Below are positions 1 to 8,206 of a DNA stretch of 64,000 nucleotides, in pieces. Every line of letters starts with the position of its first letter. The stretch's first letter is position 1. Location: assembly GCA_051867655.1 (NCBI GenBank), contig JBJDYV010000020.1:103778-167777 (forward strand), written 5' to 3'. Both the position numbers and the translations under genes were made by a program. The notes beneath the pieces are model-generated. The model made no database searches. It saw nothing but the letters and a program-made list of their open reading frames with translations, and was not told where the DNA came from. Origin of the DNA: JAJPXI01 sp051867655 (lineage in GTDB: Bacteria > Bacillota > Clostridia > Oscillospirales > Oscillospiraceae).

Positions 1-436
1 CCAGCATAAAGTCAGGGTAGCAGGTGCATTCGCCGCCGCCGATGGTGGCGCCGCCGCCGGTGTTCTTGTAGAACATCTCATCGCTCTTGATGATGTCAAA
101 AACCTCCTGCGCGGTATATTTGACGCCAAAGGGCTCCAGGGCGTCGGTGTAGCAGTGCTCCGCACACTCCATGCAGCCGTCGCAGAGGGCACGGTTCACC
201 TGTACGATGCCGCCGGCCAGGGACAGAGCGTTTTTGGGACAAGCGGCAACGCAGTTGCCGCAGCCGTTGCAGTGTTCCCGGGTCACTTTCAGCTCGGGCT
301 GAAAGGATTGACCCTCCGGGTTGCAGCACCAGATGCACTTCAGGGGGCAGCCTTTCAGAAATACGGTGGTGCGGATGCCGTAGCCATCCACGAAAGAGCC
401 GTGGATGATGTGGAATACAAGGGCTTCGTGGCTCAT
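1..436 (-). CDS. Glycyl-radical-enzyme activating protein, radical SAM (partial, runs off left edge)
   Basis: This is the N-terminal 145 residues of a radical-SAM activase. Such enzymes reductively cleave SAM and abstract a hydrogen from the C-terminal glycine of a partner GRE. Visible: the radical-SAM cysteines CPLKCIWC at about residues 30-37, then two 4Fe-4S ferredoxin-like motifs (CNGCGNCVAACP and CDGCMECAEHC). The ATG at 434-436 follows an AGGAGGC Shine-Dalgarno, and the gene starts 14 bases after the GRE stop, so the two are one operon. Several family-typical positions differ: DGPG reads DGYG, WCHNPE reads WCCNPE, and the GGGVTxSGGEP region reads GGGATIGGGEC followed by TCY. The partner is presumably the neighbouring GRE, whose radical glycine is also replaced. 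The family is certain; partner and specificity are inferred. Confidence 0.9.
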   Translation of the reverse strand, partial: MSHEALVFHIIHGSFVDGYGIRTTVFLKGCPLKCIWCCNPEGQSFQPELKVTREHCNGCGNCVAACPKNALSLAGGIVQVNRALCDGCMECAEHCYTDALEPFGVKYTAQEVFDIIKSDEMFYKNTGGGATIGGGECTCYPDFML

Positions 437-450
437 GAGGGGGGCCTCCT

Positions 451-2814
451 TCAGCGCACGCACTCGCTGCGCTCGATAATGTTGTTCTGCAGGTCGGGAG
501 ACAGCTCGGTGAAGTAGGCGCTGTAGGTCGCCACACGCACCAGCAGATCCTTGTACTTCTCGGGGAACTTCTGCGCCTCACGGAGCATTTCATTGCTGGT
601 GAAGTTGAACTGCACCAGGTTGCCGCCGTTTTCGCAGAAGGTGCGCAGCATCATGGCAAAATTGCGCAGTCCGGATTCGTTTTTCACCAGCTCCGGGGAG
701 ACGCGCACATTCAGAATGCTGCCGTTGGCCAGAAGGACCTGGTCCAGCTTGGCCACCGAGCGGAAGGTGGAGGTGATGCCGGAGATGTTGCGGCCCTGGT
801 GGGGGGAGATGCCGCCCTCGGCAATGGGCTCGCCGGCTTTGCGGCCGTCAGGGGTGGCACCCAGGATGGCACCGTAGGGGATGTTGGCGGTCATGATGAT
901 GCTGGAGCAGGAATTGCGGGCGTTCTTGTAGATCTTGAACTGCTTGATGAAGTGACACATTTCGGTAAGCACGTCCCGAAGCAGGAGATCTACATAGTCG
1001 TCATCATTGCCGAACTTGGGGGCCTTGTTCAGCAGATAATACACGTCGTCATAGCCCTCAAAGTTGGCGTCCAGGGCGTCGCAGAGACGCTCCATGGTGA
1101 TCTTCCTGTCGTCAAAAACCACCTTCTTGACGGCAGCCAGGCTGTCACCCACGTTTGCCAGACCGCCCAGACCGGTGGTATGGCTCAGCTGGGGATAAGT
1201 GCCGCCCTGATAGATGTCGATGCCCTTTTCCAGACACGCAGGGTAGAACGAGGACAGCAGCGGACAGGCGGAGTGTTCGCCGAACATCTGCATATCGGCA
1301 TTCTTGAACAGGAAAGTGGCGCGCATCAGATAGCGGAACTGCTCGAGAAATGCCTCGCGCACCTGCTCATAGGAGGTGAAAGCGCGGGGGTCGCCGGTCT
1401 CGGCACCGATTCGCTCGCCGGTCTGGCGGAAGACGCCGTTGTTCAGCGCCAACTCCACCATCAGGGCGCAGTTGACCACATTGCCGTTGGGGTCGTGGGC
1501 GCGGTAGGGGATAGAGGGGTTGTGGCAGCCCACGGAAACATAGTCCCGGGCGTCCTCCAGGGGAGTGCCCATCTGGAGCAGGGACGGGATGGTGGTGTCA
1601 TCCGAGACAAACTTCAGTTTGCCGTGCAGGTCGCGAGCCACCTCGCAGGCGCGCACCACGTACTGGTCGGGGTTATACCGGCTGATACGCACTACCACAT
1701 CTTCGGCGGTCAAGCCCACATCGGCCTCGGCATCCAGGAACAGGTAGGTTAGCTCGTTGACTGCGTCCCGGCCATCGGGAGTCAGACCGCCGATCGTTAG
1801 GCCCTGCATGACGGGATAGCCGGCGAAGGCCACGATCAAAAAGCCCTCCTGCAGATTGATGGCGGCATTCAGCTTGATCAGCAGTAGGGAGGCCAGCTCC
1901 AGCGCCTCCTCCCGGGTGATGCGCCCGGCGGCAAGGTCGGCCTGATAGAAGGGCAGCAGATACTGGTCGACACGCCCCAAAGACATGCCGGCACCCCAGC
2001 ACTCGATCATCAGGGGGACAAAGACTAGCCAGATGGATTGTACAGCCTCACGGAAAGTGCGGGCAGGATGTTCAGGCACCCGGCGACAGTTGGCGGCGAT
2101 CTCTTCCAGTTCAGACTTGCGAACGGGGTCGCTTTCATGCTGAGCCATATCTTCTGCCAGATCGGCGTAGCGGTTGGCGTGGCGGATAACGGCCTCTTGG
2201 ACGACCTTCACGCTCTGGTAAAAATGATAACGGTCCAGGTCCTCCGGGGTGAAGGGATCGGTGCTGGCCAGCTTTTTCTCCACCTGGTCCAGGGAGGTGC
2301 GCAGTCCGTACTTCAGGATGGACTCGTAATCGGCCACGGAGTGGGCCTGATGGTGGCCGTTGCGGCAGAAACCGCCGGTCTGCAGCACATTTTCCAGTTT
2401 GGCGGCCCAAGAGGGCACTGCGCCAATCCAGTAGTCGGATAGAGTCCTGCCCTGCCAATAGGGCACAATCTCTCGGATCATGGCCTTTTCTTCCTCACTT
2501 AGGGGCTGGTATTTGTCCCACTCCCGATCCTGTACGGTGTCCAGCTCCTCCATGATCCAATCGGAGCGCATTTCAATGAGCAGGGCACCGCCGCGCTCTT
2601 TGCTGGTCTGCCAACCGGCGATTAGTTCTCCCTCCTCGATGCGGATGGTCATATTGTCCAGAATGTCGGACAGGGCATAGGCACGGCGCAGGACGGTGGG
2701 CAGGTTCTCGGTCTTTTGATAAGACTTGGTCATGTAGTAGGCGCGCTCCACACAGATGGCGGGCGTGACCAGCATCCGTTCCCGCAGACGGGTAACACGT
2801 TCATTAGCAGCCAT
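451..2814 (-). CDS. Glycyl radical enzyme family protein (PFL-like) with Thr at the glycyl-radical position
   Basis: A full-length GRE-superfamily protein (787 aa; the family is usually 780-850). I prefer the ATG at 2812-2814 because AGAAAGG lies nine bases upstream; the ATG at 2821-2823 has no spacing. The loop RDYVSVGCHNPSIP (Cys codon 1525-1527) carries the thiyl-radical cysteine. The C-terminus ends LLVRVATYSAYFTELSP, aligning with the family motif RVAGYSAYFVELS, but the radical glycine is Thr (codon 526-528, ACC). The Glu two residues after Cys in diol-dehydratase and choline-lyase-type GREs is Asn. It is paralogous to the protein at 5559-7943 and followed by an activase. Substrate unknown. 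Known GREs need the glycine, so this is either a new radical enzyme or a non-radical homologue. Confidence 0.9.
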   Translation of the reverse strand: MAANERVTRLRERMLVTPAICVERAYYMTKSYQKTENLPTVLRRAYALSDILDNMTIRIEEGELIAGWQTSKERGGALLIEMRSDWIMEELDTVQDREWDKYQPLSEEEKAMIREIVPYWQGRTLSDYWIGAVPSWAAKLENVLQTGGFCRNGHHQAHSVADYESILKYGLRTSLDQVEKKLASTDPFTPEDLDRYHFYQSVKVVQEAVIRHANRYADLAEDMAQHESDPVRKSELEEIAANCRRVPEHPARTFREAVQSIWLVFVPLMIECWGAGMSLGRVDQYLLPFYQADLAAGRITREEALELASLLLIKLNAAINLQEGFLIVAFAGYPVMQGLTIGGLTPDGRDAVNELTYLFLDAEADVGLTAEDVVVRISRYNPDQYVVRACEVARDLHGKLKFVSDDTTIPSLLQMGTPLEDARDYVSVGCHNPSIPYRAHDPNGNVVNCALMVELALNNGVFRQTGERIGAETGDPRAFTSYEQVREAFLEQFRYLMRATFLFKNADMQMFGEHSACPLLSSFYPACLEKGIDIYQGGTYPQLSHTTGLGGLANVGDSLAAVKKVVFDDRKITMERLCDALDANFEGYDDVYYLLNKAPKFGNDDDYVDLLLRDVLTEMCHFIKQFKIYKNARNSCSSIIMTANIPYGAILGATPDGRKAGEPIAEGGISPHQGRNISGITSTFRSVAKLDQVLLANGSILNVRVSPELVKNESGLRNFAMMLRTFCENGGNLVQFNFTSNEMLREAQKFPEKYKDLLVRVATYSAYFTELSPDLQNNIIERSECVR

Positions 2815-2860
2815 GATGGTCATCCTTTCTTCGCCTTAGCGACGGTATTTCAGTATGACC

Positions 2861-2890
2861 ATTATAGAGGGGAAGAAGAAAGCGGGTCAA
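2861..2890 (-). promoter_or_regulatory. Promoter of the first GRE operon
   Basis: On the minus strand TTGACC (2885-2890) and TATAAT (2861-2866) are separated by 18 bases, about 45 bases upstream of the GRE start. Confidence 0.65.
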
Positions 2891-3075
2891 AACTTGTGCG
2901 CTTTGCCCCGATTTACCCTCCTTGTGTTCTTTTGAAGGACAATCAAAGGGGCCAAAGTGAAAAAAATGTTTTGCAGCGATCCCACAAAAAATTGCTCTTA
3001 TAATGTTGCACAGAACACGTCCAGCTTGATTTTCCCAACGGAGAAAAACCATTTTTCCCGGTTTTGCGGGCACTG

Positions 3076-3115
3076 TGCATACAAATTGACACACTGAAAG
3101 CAAACTTATTACAAT
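3076..3115 (+). promoter_or_regulatory. Promoter of the aldolase gene with adjacent candidate GntR operator
   Basis: TTGACA (3086-3091), an 18-base spacer and TACAAT (3110-3115). TGCATACAA (3076-3084) abuts the -35 and recurs as its reverse complement TTGTATGCA at 5503-5511, in front of the second GRE. The rest of 2824-3164 is AT-rich divergent spacer in which I see no other gene. Confidence 0.6.
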
Positions 3116-3164
3116 ATGCTCAGAAAAGAGCCTCACACAGAGACTGTTGAAAGGATGAAACTAC

Positions 3165-3941
3165 ATGAAGAAAAATCTGGTGCTGGAGAAGCTGACGCGC
3201 GGCGAACCTGTACTGGGCACCTTTTTCCATAGCGGAAGCAGCTTGGTCATGGAGACTATCGGCCTGGCCGGAATGGATTACGTCATCATTGACAAGGAGC
3301 ATTCTCCCATAGGTGTGGAGACGGCCACCGACATGATTCGGGCAGCGGAGGCCAGAGACCTGACCCCTTTCGTGCGCGTCAAGGAGATTTCCCGCCCCTC
3401 CGTGCTCAAGTTACTGGATGTGGGGGCTAAAGGTTTGATCGTCCCCGCCGTGGGTGGTGTGGAGGATGTCAAAAAGCTGGTGGAATACAGCAAGTATCCC
3501 CCCATGGGAAACCGGGGGATGGCCATGGGCCGCGGCTCAGACTTCGGCATGAACACCCTGCCCCTGCCCGAGCACTGGGCGCAGCACAACCGGGAGACCT
3601 TGATGATTCCCATGTGCGAGACTTGCGAGTGTTTGGAGTCCATTGAGGAGATTACGGCCATGGATGGTGTGGACGGTATCTTCATCGGCCCGTGTGACCT
3701 GTCCATCGCTTTGGGCAAGCCCGGCCAGTTTGATGACCCGGATGTAAATGCCGCGTTCCAGCGTGTGGTGGACGCCTGCCGGGCACACGGAAAGTTCTGC
3801 CTGATTTATGCACCCAATACCGCTTTGGCGAAGCGTTTTATCAAGATGGGTTTCCACGGATGCGCCTGCGGCATCGACGTAAATCTAATGCTGTCATCGT
3901 ATCTGCATCTGGTCAAGGAAGCCAAAGCTGTATTTGAGTAA
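3165..3941 (+). CDS. HpcH/HpaI-family class II aldolase
   Basis: A 258-aa member of the HpcH/HpaI aldolase family, cytoplasmic metal-dependent enzymes that cleave 2-keto-4-hydroxy acids to pyruvate (or a related keto acid) and an aldehyde. Visible residues match the family: DKEH at 43-46 (catalytic His), FVRVKE with Arg71, the metal ligand Glu152 in MCETCE, and Asp178 in GPCDLSIALG. Length is normal (about 250-265). The ATG follows GAAAGGAT. It is transcribed divergently from the first GRE and convergently with the GntR pair. Context suggests it processes a product or substrate of the GRE proteins; the compound cannot be read from sequence. Confidence 0.88.
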   Translation: MKKNLVLEKLTRGEPVLGTFFHSGSSLVMETIGLAGMDYVIIDKEHSPIGVETATDMIRAAEARDLTPFVRVKEISRPSVLKLLDVGAKGLIVPAVGGVEDVKKLVEYSKYPPMGNRGMAMGRGSDFGMNTLPLPEHWAQHNRETLMIPMCETCECLESIEEITAMDGVDGIFIGPCDLSIALGKPGQFDDPDVNAAFQRVVDACRAHGKFCLIYAPNTALAKRFIKMGFHGCACGIDVNLMLSSYLHLVKEAKAVFE

Positions 3942-3990
3942 AAAAGACCCCGGGTGCAGCAGGTAAACTGCCGTATCCGGGGTTCAGTAT
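3941..3990 (-). terminator. Intrinsic terminator of the GntR operon
   Basis: Read on the minus strand: ACCCCGG and GCAG arms pair with CTGC and CCGGGGT arms (inner loop TTTAC), followed by CTTTTTT. It lies directly behind the convergent aldolase stop. Confidence 0.75.
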
Positions 3991-4000
3991 CTTGTGGGGG

Positions 4001-4714
4001 TCAATTCTGACGCTGCTTATTGATAAACGAGCCCAAGTCAAATAAGGTGCGGTAGGTATAGGCAATGTGTTCCTCCATCTCGTTCTGTGCCACTGAGCTG
4101 TAACGGTTTTTAACGGCGCGGAAAATGCAGGTGTGCTTGGCCACGGCGTGGCTGGTGTCCTGTTCTGCCGTGCTGCGACAGTAGGTAGAGATAATATAGC
4201 GGTAGCGGTTGATGCGAATCTTGATGGGCTCGTAGACCTGCAGAAGATAGCGATTGTTCGCGGCCCGCAGCAGCGTTTCGTGGAAAATCGTGTCCTGCTC
4301 GGCAAAGTCATCGAAGCCCTGGCGTCCCAGGCACTCCTTGGCGTCAATAATGCTGCGCTCCAGAATCTCCAAGGCGGCGGGGGTGATGTTGTTGGCGGCC
4401 ATGGCGGCGGCGGTGCCCTCCAAGATCTTACGGGCGTCGCACAGGTCGAAGCAGTCGGCCATGCCGATGGGGGTGACCTGATAGCCACGGTCACTGACAC
4501 GCTTGATCAGTCCGTCTTCCACCAACTGGTCCATGGCGGAACGGATGGGCGTGCGGCTGACACCCAGCTGCTCGGCAATCTTTGTGACGTTAATTCGTTC
4601 ACCGGGCTCCAGCTGCACCTCAATAATCTGGCGCAGGATGTAGTCGTAGACCTGTTGACGCAGGGCAGCGGCATCCTGCGCGGGGACAAACAGGCTTTTT
4701 TCATTCTTTTCCAT
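4001..4714 (-). CDS. GntR-family transcriptional regulator, FCD (FadR/VanR) subfamily
   Basis: A 237-aa regulator. Residues about 15-80 form the winged helix (INVTKIAEQLGVSRTPIRSA recognition region). The rest is an FCD ligand domain with the expected Asp and three His metal-binding positions (D in EQDTIFHE, H in HAVAKHT, H in EEHIAYTY). It is the second gene of a two-regulator operon: its ATG follows the upstream stop with no gap. FCD regulators usually respond to carboxylates or sugar acids made or used by neighbouring enzymes, so it plausibly controls the aldolase/GRE genes. The two regulators resemble each other in layout and may recognise the same or related operators. Confidence 0.92.
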   Translation of the reverse strand: MEKNEKSLFVPAQDAAALRQQVYDYILRQIIEVQLEPGERINVTKIAEQLGVSRTPIRSAMDQLVEDGLIKRVSDRGYQVTPIGMADCFDLCDARKILEGTAAAMAANNITPAALEILERSIIDAKECLGRQGFDDFAEQDTIFHETLLRAANNRYLLQVYEPIKIRINRYRYIISTYCRSTAEQDTSHAVAKHTCIFRAVKNRYSSVAQNEMEEHIAYTYRTLFDLGSFINKQRQN

Positions 4715-5428
4715 TTAGCATCCCTCGTTTTTTGCGGGAGAGCAGGTAACCAGTCCGCCATCAAACAGGACCCGGTAGATGTGATGTAAGTGATTGGTCA
4801 TCTCAGCCTTAGCGACCAGGGAGTAGCGGCTCTTAATGGCACGGTAGATGACGGCATGTTTGTCCACATTGTGGGCCTCGGCGTCATACTTTCCAGCGGC
4901 AATCAAAGCGCGCTGATACCGGCGGATCCAGATCTTCAGGGAACTGTACATATCGATCAGATAGCTGTTCCCGCTGAAATGGACGATCAGTTCATGAAAT
5001 AGGTTGTCTGCATCGAAAACTGCCAGAACATCTTCCCGCTCCTTAGCGCGTTTTGCCATGAAGATGGTTTGCCTGAGCTGTTCCAGCTGGGCGTCGGTGA
5101 TGGTGTTGGCGGTGATGTAAGCAGCACTGCCCTCGACCATTTCACGGATGTCGTACAGGGCCATGCAGTCCTGCCAGTCCACCTGACGGACCTTAAAGCC
5201 CTTTTCCCCTACCTGCTCAACTAACTGTTCCTGTACCAAACGTTCCAAAGCGGTGCGTACAGGAGTGCGGCTGATGCCGAGCTCTTCGGAAATCTGCTTG
5301 GTGTTGATCTTGGAGCCGGGAACGAACCGAACGTCTACGATGGAGTCTACAATATATTGATAAACTAGGTCGCTGAGCACGGCGAAGGGATGGTCTTTAA
5401 TGTACTGGATCAATTCTTGCCGGTTCAT
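4715..5428 (-). CDS. GntR-family transcriptional regulator, FCD subfamily (second copy)
   Basis: A 237-aa paralogue of the downstream regulator. I start it at the ATG at 5426-5428 (MNRQELIQ), behind a G-rich GAGGGGGGCC Shine-Dalgarno; an upstream in-frame ATG would add 28 residues of non-regulator sequence reading through the promoter. The wHTH is near residues 15-75 (INTKQISEELGISRTPVRTA), followed by an FCD domain with D in DADNLFHE, H in NVDKHAVIYRA and H in TNHLHHIYR. It is transcribed divergently from the second GRE, a classic arrangement for local and autoregulation. Confidence 0.92.
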   Translation of the reverse strand: MNRQELIQYIKDHPFAVLSDLVYQYIVDSIVDVRFVPGSKINTKQISEELGISRTPVRTALERLVQEQLVEQVGEKGFKVRQVDWQDCMALYDIREMVEGSAAYITANTITDAQLEQLRQTIFMAKRAKEREDVLAVFDADNLFHELIVHFSGNSYLIDMYSSLKIWIRRYQRALIAAGKYDAEAHNVDKHAVIYRAIKSRYSLVAKAEMTNHLHHIYRVLFDGGLVTCSPAKNEGC

Positions 5429-5452
5429 GTTGTGGCCCCCCTCTGGGTTAAA

Positions 5453-5480
5453 AGTATACCATAAAAAGATGGATGCGCAA
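5453..5480 (-). promoter_or_regulatory. Promoter of the GntR pair
   Basis: On the minus strand TTGCGC (about 5475-5480), a 16-base spacer and TATACT (5453-5458). The sequence AAGTATACC here also appears in the leader of the BKACE gene at 8148-8156. Confidence 0.5.
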
Positions 5481-5502
5481 TAAAAAGTTTTCAAAGATAG
5501 TA

Positions 5503-5511
5503 TTGTATGCA
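5503..5511. promoter_or_regulatory. Candidate GntR operator
   Basis: TTGTATGCA, embedded in the palindrome TATGCATA, lies in the divergent GntR/GRE2 spacer. Its reverse complement abuts the aldolase -35 at 3076-3084. Binding is inferred only from this recurrence and the two local GntR genes. Confidence 0.4.
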
Positions 5512-5558
5512 TATGTAATGATTCCCATTAAAATTTAGAAGCAAGAAGGGAGCCTTTT

Positions 5559-7943
5559 ATGGCAACAAGAAAAGGAAGTACGGCGCGGGTGGCCACCTGC
5601 GCTGGGAGGATTTTTACGCTGCCTGAGATCTGTGTGGAGCGGGAGCGGTATTACACCCGCTCCTACCAACAGACGGAGGGAGAATTGCCCGTGCTGCGTC
5701 AGTCCAAGGCCTTTGCTGAGACCTTGGACTATATGAGCGTACGCATTGACGAGGGTGAGCTGATTGTGGGTTGCCCCTGCAGCAAGGCCCGCGGCGGCGC
5801 TGTGTTGCCTGAGCTGAACGCACAGTGGCTTCGCAGGGAGGTGGATGACATGTCCGTGCGCCAGTGGGACCGTTTCCAGTTCCCGTCAGAGCAGGAAAAG
5901 AAGGAGATGCTTTCCCTGCTGACTTACTGGGAGGGAAAGTCGGCCTATGACCGCTGGAAGAAGCGGGTGCCCGAGCCCATTCTGAAGATGCACGAAAGCG
6001 GCTTCATCGGCGGGGTGACCTTCAGCAATAACGGCTTTTATCCCTGCCACATAGCAGTGGATTATGAGATGGTTCTCCGGGGAGGTTTGAAGGCGCGGTA
6101 TGAGGAGGCGCTGAAGCGCCGGGAGGAACTGGACCTCTTCCTGATTGAGAATCTGGAGAAGAACCATCTGTATACGGCTATGACCATTGCCCTGGACGCC
6201 GTGCGCCGGTTTAGTCTGCGCTACGCCCACCTGGCGGAAAACATGGCGGTGGGGGAAGAAGATCCCGCACGAAGGGCGGAACTGCTGGAGATCGCCCGCA
6301 TCTGTGCCAAGGTGCCCTGGGAGCCTGCCGAGACCTTTCACGAGGCAGTACAGGCGGCCTACATGACCTGGGTGGTGCTCATGATCGAGGGCTGGGGGCA
6401 CGGTATGACCTTGGGCAGGCCGGACCAATACCTGATTGAATACTACCGGGCTGATTTAGAGGCGGGACGCCTGACCCGGGAACAGGCCAAGGAACTGCTG
6501 GAGCTGTGGTTTGTGAAGGTCAACGGCACGGTTACCCTGGATGACCGCGATACTGCTACCTGTTTTGCCGGCTTTCCTCAGGCGGTGAACTTTACTTTGG
6601 GAGGTGTGGACCGGCAGGGAAACTGTGCGGTCAATGAACTGACCTATCTGCTGATGGAGGCCGAGGAGAACATTGGCATGACTGCCGAGGATCTGGTCAT
6701 TCGGATCGGAGAGGAGAGCCCGCAGGAATACCTCCTGGCGGCCACACGGCTGGCCAAGACGCTCAAGGGTAAACTGAAATTTGTTTCCGACCCAGTAGCC
6801 ATCGAGCAGATGCTGGCGGACGGTTATCCGCTGGAGCTGGCCCGGGACTATATTATTACTGGCTGCAACAGCCCCTCCATCCCCGGCATTTCTCTGGACG
6901 TGCCCGGCGGACTGTTCAACGCGGCCCTGATGCTGGAGCTGGCACTAAACAATGGCGTATCCCGTATGACAGGCGAACAGGTGGGCCTGCCCACCGGCGA
7001 TCCCCGCAAGTTTACGACCTTTGAGCAGGTGTGGGAGGCATTCTGCGCCCAGACCCGCCATTTCCTGGGCGCCGCCGCCGTTATGACCAATGAAGACCGG
7101 GCCATTTTCGCCCGGTTTCTGCCGATCCCCCTCCAAAGCGCCCTATTCCATGGGCCGATGGAGCGGGGACTGGATCTCTTCAGCGGCGGTACAGGAGAAT
7201 ATGCCCGGCAGTCCATATCCATTGCGGGTGCGCCCAATGTGGGCGATGGCCTGGCCGCGTTGAAAAAGGTGGTCTTTGGGGACAAAAAGCTGACCATGGA
7301 GCGGGTCATCGATGCCCTGGACGCCAATTTCGAGGGTTATGACGATGTGCGCCACCTGTTGGGAAAGGCACCCAAGTTCGGCAACGGCGATCGTTTCGTG
7401 GATGAGCTGGTGGATCAGGTCCTGGTCTTCTGCAGCGATGTGCTTCACTCTTACAAGGGCGAGTGCGGCACGCCCCTGATTACTGCGGCGGCCACGATTA
7501 CCGCCAATGTGCCCTTGGGGTACGGCGTGGGCGCGCTGCCCGGCGGCCGGCTGGCAGGCACCCCCATCGCGGAGGGCGGCATCTCCCCCCAGCAGGGCCG
7601 CAACAAGAGCGGCCCCACCGCCACCATGCGCTCGGTGGCCGGACTGACCCACAGAAAGCTGACCAACGGCTCCGTGCTCAATATGCGCTTTGACCCGGAT
7701 GTGCTGAAAAATGAGGCCGGGATGGAGAAGTTCACCGACCTGCTGCGCGCCTATCTGCTGAACGGCGGATTTTTCGTTCAGTTCAACATCATCGATACCG
7801 ACACGCTGCGCCGGGCGCAGCAGGACCCGGAGCGCTTCCGGGACCTGCTGGTGCGGGTAGCCACCTACAGCGCGTATTTCGTGGAACTTTCGCCCGAAAT
7901 GCAGGAAGATATCATCAGCCGCATGGAGTTCAAGGCGTTATAA
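5559..7943 (+). CDS. Glycyl radical enzyme family protein (PFL-like), second paralogue, also with Thr at the radical position
   Basis: A 794-aa GRE homologue, ATG at 5559 after GAAGGGAG. It aligns along its length with the minus-strand GRE (shared KLKFVSD, AEDxVxRI, LELALNNGV, NVGDxLAAxKKVVF, EGGISPxQGRN). The active-site loop is DYIITGCNSPSIP with Cys436 (codon 6864-6866). The C-terminus reads DLLVRVATYSAYFVELSPEMQ, with Thr769 (codon 7863-7865, ACC) where GREs have the radical glycine. The residue two after Cys is Ser, not Glu. No second activase lies nearby, so the one at the left edge could serve both, or the two GRE proteins could form a heteromer. Function unknown. Confidence 0.9.
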   Translation: MATRKGSTARVATCAGRIFTLPEICVERERYYTRSYQQTEGELPVLRQSKAFAETLDYMSVRIDEGELIVGCPCSKARGGAVLPELNAQWLRREVDDMSVRQWDRFQFPSEQEKKEMLSLLTYWEGKSAYDRWKKRVPEPILKMHESGFIGGVTFSNNGFYPCHIAVDYEMVLRGGLKARYEEALKRREELDLFLIENLEKNHLYTAMTIALDAVRRFSLRYAHLAENMAVGEEDPARRAELLEIARICAKVPWEPAETFHEAVQAAYMTWVVLMIEGWGHGMTLGRPDQYLIEYYRADLEAGRLTREQAKELLELWFVKVNGTVTLDDRDTATCFAGFPQAVNFTLGGVDRQGNCAVNELTYLLMEAEENIGMTAEDLVIRIGEESPQEYLLAATRLAKTLKGKLKFVSDPVAIEQMLADGYPLELARDYIITGCNSPSIPGISLDVPGGLFNAALMLELALNNGVSRMTGEQVGLPTGDPRKFTTFEQVWEAFCAQTRHFLGAAAVMTNEDRAIFARFLPIPLQSALFHGPMERGLDLFSGGTGEYARQSISIAGAPNVGDGLAALKKVVFGDKKLTMERVIDALDANFEGYDDVRHLLGKAPKFGNGDRFVDELVDQVLVFCSDVLHSYKGECGTPLITAAATITANVPLGYGVGALPGGRLAGTPIAEGGISPQQGRNKSGPTATMRSVAGLTHRKLTNGSVLNMRFDPDVLKNEAGMEKFTDLLRAYLLNGGFFVQFNIIDTDTLRRAQQDPERFRDLLVRVATYSAYFVELSPEMQEDIISRMEFKAL

Positions 7944-8053
7944 AATATTCTGAAGTAAGGTGGACCTTTGCTTGCCTATTCCGGGCCGGCTATCTAAGGT
8001 TTTGGTTTACTTTGAGATCAAAAAATAAATAAATAACAAACAATGTACTTGTT

Positions 8054-8083
8054 TTGACATACCAGAAATCCCTTTGCTATACT
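8054..8083 (+). promoter_or_regulatory. Promoter of the BKACE gene
   Basis: TTGACA (8054-8059), an 18-base spacer and TATACT (8078-8083), giving a leader of about 115 bases that contains AAGTATACC (8148-8156), also found at the GntR promoter. A weak dyad, CACTGGTTTAGTG, lies in the leader. Confidence 0.7.
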
Positions 8084-8206
8084 TTTGGCAATTAATAGGG
8101 TGTGAAAAGTCTATATCAAACTAATCACTGGTTTAGTGTTTAAGTCGAAGTATACCGTTCACAATTTGCTCCATGAGATGGCAAGAATTAATTAAGGAGA
8201 ATCACT

